From assembly GCF_004011695.2 (NCBI RefSeq), contig NC_082426.1, forward strand, positions 248,001 to 312,000: 64,000 nt of DNA. The letters are read 5' to 3'. Source of the stretch: Ascochyta rabiei (lineage: Eukaryota; Ascomycota; Dothideomycetes; Pleosporales; Didymellaceae). Made by a program: the position numbers and the translations under genes. Shown in pieces: positions 53,218 through 62,200 of the stretch. Position 1 is the first letter of the stretch, and each line of letters begins with the position of its first letter. The notes below the pieces were generated by a model, which saw only the letters and a list, made by a program, of their open reading frames with translations, was not told the origin of the DNA and ran no database searches.

Positions 53218-56200
53218 ATGAAAGCGTCGGAATTATGGGAAGACGCCCCGAATCTATACTACAGCACATTTACCGCGATAACAGACGGTAACAGCGCCAA
53301 TTTGGCTTTGAGAATGGCCAATATCAACGCGCTTGCCACAGAAGCTCTGAAGCCTGGATCCGCCGACGAGCTTTTCGTGCAGTATGAAGGTTTATATACA
53401 GAGGTGTGCGCGAAATGGATTCAGACTGCCGTTCAAACTGAGGAGAAAATCGCCGCTTTTGGTCGAATCCTTCCTCTCGCGCCTCACCTCGCAGAGCATG
53501 TAGAACGCTTCCTAGCACATGTTGCACAATCACCACTTTTTGGATCACAAAACCCCAATACTACCACAAATGGATCTACCGGAAGCTCAAACCATGTCGA
53601 AGTTCTACTTGCGGCCTTTCGCCTACTCAGCTATGACTGTAGAGCATATGCGCAATTTGTACGCCCCGTCGCTGTCCAGCAATTGTTCCAGCACTCGAAT
53701 CGGGTCGTGCGATACCTGGCGGTTCGATTGTTCTGCCTATATGTCCATGCCGCAGACCACGCTGCACAAGAGATGGTCAAGAGGCACATTGGAGAAGGGG
53801 AGCTCGAAGGTCCCTGGGAAAGCCAGCAAATCGACTACCGATTTCTGTCGTTGTGGGAAGAGAAGAGGTGGAAAAGTGTAAAAAAAGACCTGCTGCAGAA
53901 GAAGATGGAAGGAATACCTCTGCCTTCGAGCTTGTACGCGGCGCTCTCACCTTACACAGTAAACATCAACGGCATACTGCTGCCCAGACTCGATGGCGCG
54001 GCCTCCCAGGAACAACCGTCTCAGCTCATCTCAACACCCACAACGGAAGCGAACTTGAGCAAAATTGCCAATGGCCTACTAGAATCGAGTCCGCTTCTGC
54101 TCACTGGCCTTGCAGGTTCAGGAAAGACCCTTCTCACACGCCATTTCGCCTGGCAGCTTAACAAGCTGGACAAGATGGTCACTCTTCATTTGAACGAGCA
54201 GAGCGATGCAAAGCTACTCGTCGGCATGTACGCTACCGGATCCAAGCCAGGAACCTTCGCCTGGAAATCTGGTGTACTCACAACAGCTGTTCGCGAAGGG
54301 CGGTGGATCTTTATTGAAGACTTGGATCGGGCGCCGAACGAAGTCATCAGCACACTATTGCCGCTCATTGAACGCGGAGAGCTCCTGATTCCCAGCCGCG
54401 GGGAGACTGTATATGCCGCGAGAGGATTTCGAATTATCGCCACAATGCGAAGCACCCTCAACCCGAGAGGCCAAGAGATTTTCCCACGTCAGAACATGAT
54501 TGGACATCGGTTCTGGAACTCGATCACAGTGCAAATGCCACAGCTCGAAGAGTTCCAACAGGTTATATCTACAAAATACCCCGCGTTACGCAAGCACCTT
54601 GCTGGTATTATGAGAGTGTACACCCGATTGTTGGAGCTCTATTCTGATGCGAAATTCTCGTCCGAGAACGGCACTTCCCTTCGAGCAATGACTCCACGTG
54701 ATTTGCTGAAGTGGTGTGACAGAATAGCTGTGCTTCTGGCTCAGTCAACCTCTTTCAGTACTGCCCAGGCAGACGATATCTACATGGAAGCCTTCGACTG
54801 TTTTGCCGGCAGCCTGCGTAGCGATTTGGCGCGGTCGAGAGTCATGGCTTGCGTCGCGGAAGAGCTTCATATTGACCCACAGAGGCGAGATCATCTTCTC
54901 CGGGATCGCTCGGTGAGGTTGTCGGTGCCCTCCAAGACCACAGCAGCTGGGACCATACAAGTAGGACGAGCCAGGCTTTCAAAACACAAATCTTCGAAAA
55001 GAACGATATCCAGTCGACCATTCTCTACTAACGACTACACCCTACGATTACTCGAGAAGGTTGCTGTAGCCGTTGATCGACAAGAACCTTTACTTCTCGT
55101 TGGTGAAACAGGTACCGGCAAGACCACTACCATACAGTATCTGGCTGAGCAGCTTGGTCGCAAACTCGTAGCTTTCAATTTGTCACAGCAAAGCGAGAGC
55201 GGTGACCTCTTGGGAGGTTTCAAGCCCGTGAACGTGCGAAGCCTGGTCATCCCGCTCAAGGACGAGTTCGATGATATCTTCGACACTACCTTTTCAAGGA
55301 AGAAGAATCTACGCTTCATCGAGATGCTCGGGAAGCGTGTTGCAAAGGGCGAGTGGAAGCGCGTCTGCACTTTATGGCGAGAAGCACTGAAGATGGTGGA
55401 TGCAGCACGCAAAGCACACGAATCGCAACCATCTTCTCCAGACCTGGATGGTGATCAGCCCAGGAAGAAGCGAAAGATGGATTCGTTACCGGCCAATTTC
55501 CCAGGGGCACGTTGGGAAAAGTTTGCTTCGGACCTGCACGACCTCGAAGCCCAGCTTGCAAGCGGCTCCGAAGCTTTTGCGTTCTCTTTCTTGGAAGGTA
55601 ACATCGTCAAGGCGGTCAGGAACGGCGACTGGGTATTGCTTGACGAGATCAACTTGGCTTCGTCGGATACTTTGGAAGCGCTCACCGATCTACTGGGTGG
55701 AGGACCAGACGGCAACCCCTCGATCCTGCTCACAGAGACGGGTAACGTGGAGCGAGTGGTTGCACACCCCAACTTCAGGGTTTTTGCAGCCATGAACCCT
55801 GCTACCGACGTGGGAAAGAAGGATTTGCCGCCTGGTATTCGCTCAAGGTTCACCGAGCTCTACGTCGAGAGCCCAGATAGCGACGAGAAGAGCTTGCGCA
55901 ACATTGTGGAGAAGTATCTTGGGGGGGATGGCACAGATCCCGCCATTGTCAGAACAGCGCGCGATGTCACCAGCCTCTATATCGAGATTCAGCAGCTTGC
56001 GAAGGCAAACATGCTGGTCGATGGTGCCGATCAAAAAGCTCATTTCAGTTTGCGAACTCTGACGAGAACACTCACATATGCACGAGAGATTGCACCCTTG
56101 TGTAGTCTTCGACGAGCACTATATGAGGGTTTCCACATGAGTTTCTTGACTTTCTTGGGCAAAGCATCTGAGGATCTTGTTGCGCCTCTGATCACAAAGC

Positions 56201-59200
56201 ACATGTTCCCGCAGAAGGCATCACTAAAAGCTGAACTCAACAAGCCACTCCAGCAACCGAATGATGGGCGTGCATACGTCAGGCAAGGACACTACCTCTT
56301 GCGACAAGGACCTCAGCCCGTGCAGGAGCAGACACACTACATTATCACGAATTTTGTTCAGCGCAATATGAACAATCTTATTCGCGCAGCGTCGACACGG
56401 CGCTACCCCGTCCTGATCCAGGGTCCAACCTCATCCGGCAAGACGAGCATGATCGAGTATCTCGCAAAACGTTCTGGAAACACCTTCGTCCGAATCAATA
56501 ACCACGAGCACACTGATTTGCAGGAGTACCTTGGTTCATACGTATCAGGAGCAGATGGAAAGCTCACTTTCCAGGAGGGTATCCTCGTCCGAGCACTGCG
56601 AGAAGGCCACTGGATCGTGCTGGATGAGTTGAATTTGGCTCCTACCGACGTACTGGAAGCACTTAACCGACTCCTTGACGACAATCGCGAGCTTCTCATC
56701 CCCGAGACCCAGGAAGTTGTTCGACCGCACGATGACTTCATGTTATTCGCTACACAAAACCCTGCAGGTCTCTACGGAGGACGAAAAGTCTTGTCTCGAG
56801 CGTTCCGCAATCGTTTCCTAGAGCTCCATTTCGACGACATCCCAGTCGAAGAGTTGACAGAGATCTTGCATCGACGCACCATGATCCCAGAAACCTGGTG
56901 TAAGCGTATTGTCAAAGTTTACCAAGAGCTGTCTACATTACGACAAGAAAACCGCATTTTCGAGCAGAAGAGCTTCGCGACGCTTAGAGATTTGTTTAGA
57001 TGGGCACAACGGAAGGCCGACACCATACAGGATCTTGCAAACAACGGTTACATGCTTCTTGCGGAGCGTGTACGCAAAGAGGAGGAACGCGTCGCGGTCA
57101 AGAAAATCATGGAGAGTGTCATGAGTAAATCTGGACCGAAGGTGACGATTGACGATGAGCAGATGTTCAGCCAGAACAACGTCCAACAGATTATCGACAG
57201 CGCTCCCGACAAATCTAAAAAGATCGATCCCGGCGTTGTCTGGACGCGCGCGATGAGGAGACTCTTTGTGCTTGTCCACCATGCTCTTCAAAACAATGAG
57301 CCAGTACTGCTCATTGGCGAAACAGGATGCGGAAAGACGACCGTTTGTCAGATGTTGGCAGATGCATTCGGGAAAGAGCTACACATCCTGAATGCACATC
57401 AGAACACAGAGACTGGCGATTTGATTGGTGCACAACGACCTATCCGCAATAGGGCGGCGATCGAAGAGTCACTGAGACGGGACGTTCTCGACGCATTTGA
57501 AGGTGTAGCTACGGAAGTCAACCCTCACACCCTGGATCAGGAGGGCCTTCTTCATCTTTACGACCAGCTTGACAAAGAACCCACTGTCGTTGTACGGGAA
57601 GACCTTCGTGTGTCTATCAAGATCAATCGCATCAGAGCTGCCGCGCTTTTTGAGTGGGCAGACGGAAGCCTCGTCAACGCCATGCGAACAGGCCAATATT
57701 TCCTGTTGGACGAAATCTCGCTTGCCGACGACTCTGTGTTGGAACGTCTGAATAGCGTTTTGGAGCCGTCGCGCACACTTTTGCTGGCCGAAAAGGGCCC
57801 TGTGGATTCACTGGTAGTCGGTAGTGAAGGCTTCCAATTCCTTGCAACAATGAATCCCGGCGGTGATTATGGCAAGAAAGAGTTATCGCCTGCCCTTCGC
57901 AACCGCTTTACGGAGATTTGGGTACCAGCTTTATCAGACCTTGAGGATATCCTACAGATCGTTCGATCGAAACTCAGTCCGAGCATCGTGCAATACGCGG
58001 AAGCTATTGTCTTGTTCTCGCAGTGGTTCAATGACAAGTATAACACGTCCGTCGCGTCTTCGATCTCCATTCGAGACACGCTTGCCTGGGTGACTTTCAT
58101 CAACAGTACAACTCACAATGACCCGGTCTTTGGCATTGTACACGGCGCCGCCATGGTCTTCATCGACACGCTCGGTGCTAACCCAGCAGGTTTACTTGCA
58201 ATTTCCGCTGCTTCAATCGATGATGAGAGAATAGCCTGCCTTCAGCAACTCAGCAAGCTCCTCGAACAGGACATCTCACCCCTCTACTTTGGGAGAATTG
58301 ATATTGTGAGCACGGCGCAGTCGTTCCAGCTAGGCACATTTTCTATACCCAAAATCTCGTCCGCCGCTGCTGAGGCGAACAACTTCGCACTTGAAGCACC
58401 AACTACACGCGCCAATGCCATGCGAGTAGTCCGTGCACTACAGCTGGCGAAGCCGATTCTTCTGGAGGGTAACCCTGGTGTAGGCAAGACGACTCTTGTC
58501 ACTGCCCTTGCCAAAGCCATCGGAAAGCCTCTGACTAGACTCAATCTTTCAGAGCAGACGGATCTTATGGATCTTTTTGGTTCCGACGTTCCAGTCGAAG
58601 GTGGTGCCGCAGGTACTTTCGCTTGGCGTGATGCTCCATTCCTCAAGGCTATGAAGAACGGTGACTGGGTATTGCTTGACGAGATGAACCTGGCGTCGCA
58701 ATCTGTCTTGGAAGGTCTCAATGCCGTTTTGGACCATCGAGGTGAGGTCTACATCTCTGAGCTTGATCAGACATTCCACAAGCACAACGACTTCCGTGTT
58801 TTCGCTGCACAAAATCCTCATCACCAGGGTGGAGGGCGGAAGGGTTTACCAGCGTCTTTCGTCAACCGCTTCACAGTCGTGTATGCAGACGTCTTCCGTC
58901 CTGAGGATCTCAGACTGATTTGCAAGAAGGTGTATCCTTGCATTGAAGACGAAGAGGTCAACAAACTCATAAACTTTGTTGCGCAGCTTGATGAACAGGT
59001 TGTCACACACCGGGCATTTGGCAACCTTGGAGCACCCTGGGAGTTCAACTTACGTGACACCCTGCGCTGGCTTCAGCTCTTGGCATCCTCGGAGTACCCA
59101 GGATCAGCAAGAGACTTCCTCGATGCCATCTTTGTACAGCGCTTCCGTGCGGAGAGCGATCGTACCCGGCTGCTCAAGCTTTTCGAGAGTCTTTGCGGCG

Positions 59201-62200
59201 TCCACGAAACGCGAATGAGTCTCTACCACAACATTAGCACCAAGGCTATTCAAGTCGGATTGGGGTTGTTACCACGTGACACTGCGGTCGCGCGCCCAGA
59301 GACCACTTCTACCTTCAAAACCCCGCAACTAGGTGCTATGGAAGCCTTACTAATTAGTATCAAGCAGAATTGGCCTGTCATCTTGGTCGGCCCGCCGGGG
59401 TCTGGTAAGTCTGCAATGATCGGCCAGCTTGCCTCTTTTGTGGGTGCGGAACTTGTCACATTTTCCATGAACGCTGATGTCGATGCTATGGACCTTGTCG
59501 GTGGCTACGAGCAAATCGACCCGTCGCGTCAAGTGCATCAATGTCTAGAGCAGCTGGAGGGTTTGGTTCGCCGTAAGATTGCAGTATCTGAGCAAGCGCC
59601 TCAATATCTCATCAGGCTTCTCGAACAACTTCATGTCTCGGGAGCCCAGTTCAGTAACAGCTTCTCCTCAATACTTCAAGAGGTCGCGCAGCAGGATACA
59701 GAGGCAGCCGCTCTAGTCCATGACTTGCGTGCCCTTCTCCAGTCTTCCAGCCAGCAAATCGACGGCGCACGCTTCCAATGGGTAGACGGTATTCTCATCC
59801 GCGCTCTTGAGCAGGGCAAGTGGCTTGTACTCGACAACGCCAACCTTTGTTCGAGCGCCGTCCTTGATCGATTGAACTCGCTTCTTGAGCCTAATGGCTA
59901 TCTATCCATCAACGAGCACTCTACAGCTGATGGCGAGGCTCGCATTGTACGACCTCACCCAGGCTTCAGGATCTTCATGACTATGGACCCGAGATTTGGA
60001 GAGCTGTCGCGAGCTATGCGAAACAGAGCTGTTGAGATCTGCTTGCTTGACTCAGCGACTCCTTCACAGCTTGACTGTTCGGGCGTCTTAGAGTATCCAC
60101 TTGAAGCGGCAATGTACCGATACCGTCAATTCCAGACTCGGGAGGATTTGGACCAGACGCTGGAGTCTCGATTTGAGAACCTTTCATTCGGTGACAATAA
60201 TCTGATGGACAGCTTTGTGAAGCAAGCTCGACAAGGCCTTGTGACCCAGGGCGCATCAAAGCAGACCAACAGCGACCCTCCTTCGGCTACGAAGCAACTC
60301 ATAGCGACGAATCAAGTGCCTTACACACTCCAAGAGAACTTCTCTCGTTTGACCCAGTTCATAAGCAAGACATGGGCTGTTCAGATGCACCCTCAATTCA
60401 GCTCTGATGGCATGGTCGAGCTTCTACCATACCATCCTCTCAATAACGAGCTAAGTCTCAACCGATCGTCGTCGTTCAAAGCAAGCTCGCTATGGTACTC
60501 CCAGCTATACGAGCTCACGCTCGATCTCTTCGATATGCAGCAAGCAATACATACCTTACCTTCGGCCAAGTTCGAACGTCGCAAAGAAAGACAGAAGCTA
60601 CCTACGTTCCTATATGCGTATTGGCAGGCTTTGGTGAAGCTGGTAGAAGACGTCTGGACGGCAAACAACGAGGGTCAAGAGTTCGATCTGTCGTTCCTCA
60701 AACCGCTGAGAACAATGTTCTGGGCTTTCTTCGCACTTGCCAAGAGTTCCACATTCGATCGCGCAACATTCCAGACCTATCTGAAGATGCTGAGCTCCAG
60801 CACGCTGACGGCATCTGATGAGTCTCACACTTTGGTGCAGACTCTGGCGACTGTACTGTCGAAGCAGGTTGCCACATTTGGTGCCGAAGTTCAGCTCACG
60901 ACCGGCCTCAACATGGAGCCACTATGGCTTCACTTAAAACCAAATACGCCCAAGTCCATTGCAGAATTGGAGGCGATACTCAAGCTCGAGGCTCTGGCTG
61001 ATAGACTGGACGCGGTTATGTGGAAGTCCAATCTCAAGGCTGATGAGATGATCCAGATTCGGGAGCGATTTGCAAGTTCCCTACAGCTTGTTCGTAGGGA
61101 GGATGTCAATCCGAATGAACTCGTCACGATTCTGGATAATGCTGTGCGGGAGTTGGAGGAAGGCATTGGCGAGGATGACGCTACCATCACACCCTACTTC
61201 GAGGAAGAATTCGAGGGGCTCTGCCAGTTCCTCGACGTTGCCGGCAGTACGAATGTCTACGCACTTCCATCGTCCGCTTTAGTGTCTGCTAGAGCCAAGG
61301 TAGCTCTGTTCGCTCGCCGACCGACAAAGACCGCTACTATTGATGTTGGAAAGGCTGACAGATCTACTGACAACTTTGCCAAAGTGTACCGACATGTTGG
61401 CCTCGTCAAAGAGCGAGCAGATCCCATGGCTCTTCAGTCTCGCTTCCACATTGCGATGCTGTCTAAGCTGCGTGGCGCCGACGAGGTCCAGCTCACACAG
61501 CTCGCCCAGTTCGAAACAGAGCTCCAGGTCTTGTCTCAGCAGATTGCGCTAGACGCAGAGAAGATTACTAAAGATCAGGAAAAAGCTCTTGAAACGCTTT
61601 ACCTAAACCTCTGGCACCCCATCAACAATAGCATCCCAGGTGTTCTAAACGCCAGTATCAAAGCCCCTTTCAAAGCAAATGGGGAAGAATGGATCCAACT
61701 TGCCCTCGTAGGCCTTCGTTCCTACGTCCCAAACTACCCTCACGACCCTGCTCTGCGACCTATGATTGAGCGTAAGATATTCAACGAAGAGAAGATGAAC
61801 TTGCTTTCCGCTCTCAGAGCGCTAAAGCAGTTTCAGATCGATTTCACTGGCCAAGATACGAGTCTTCGTATTCGACAAGTCGAGGCTGCAATTGAGGGCA
61901 TGGGCGAAGAACCACCAGTGCCAGCTATTGCTCGCCCGGAAGTATCGCAGCTAGATGAGCTGCAGGGCGAGTTCACGAATCTGCTCAGCATTATTCAGCC
62001 TCTGCTCAATAAGACAATGTCCGGCAAGGAGGCAGCGCTCGATATTACGTTACATCAGAATGTGGTCAGGGTCATTCAGAGACTGACTGAGGGGTACCGG
62101 GCCTACGACGACATCACCGACACCGTGGTCGGCTTCCTTGCATGTCTTTACATCGGACTACTCCTCGCCAAGAAGGAGCACGAAAGCCAGGAACAGTCAA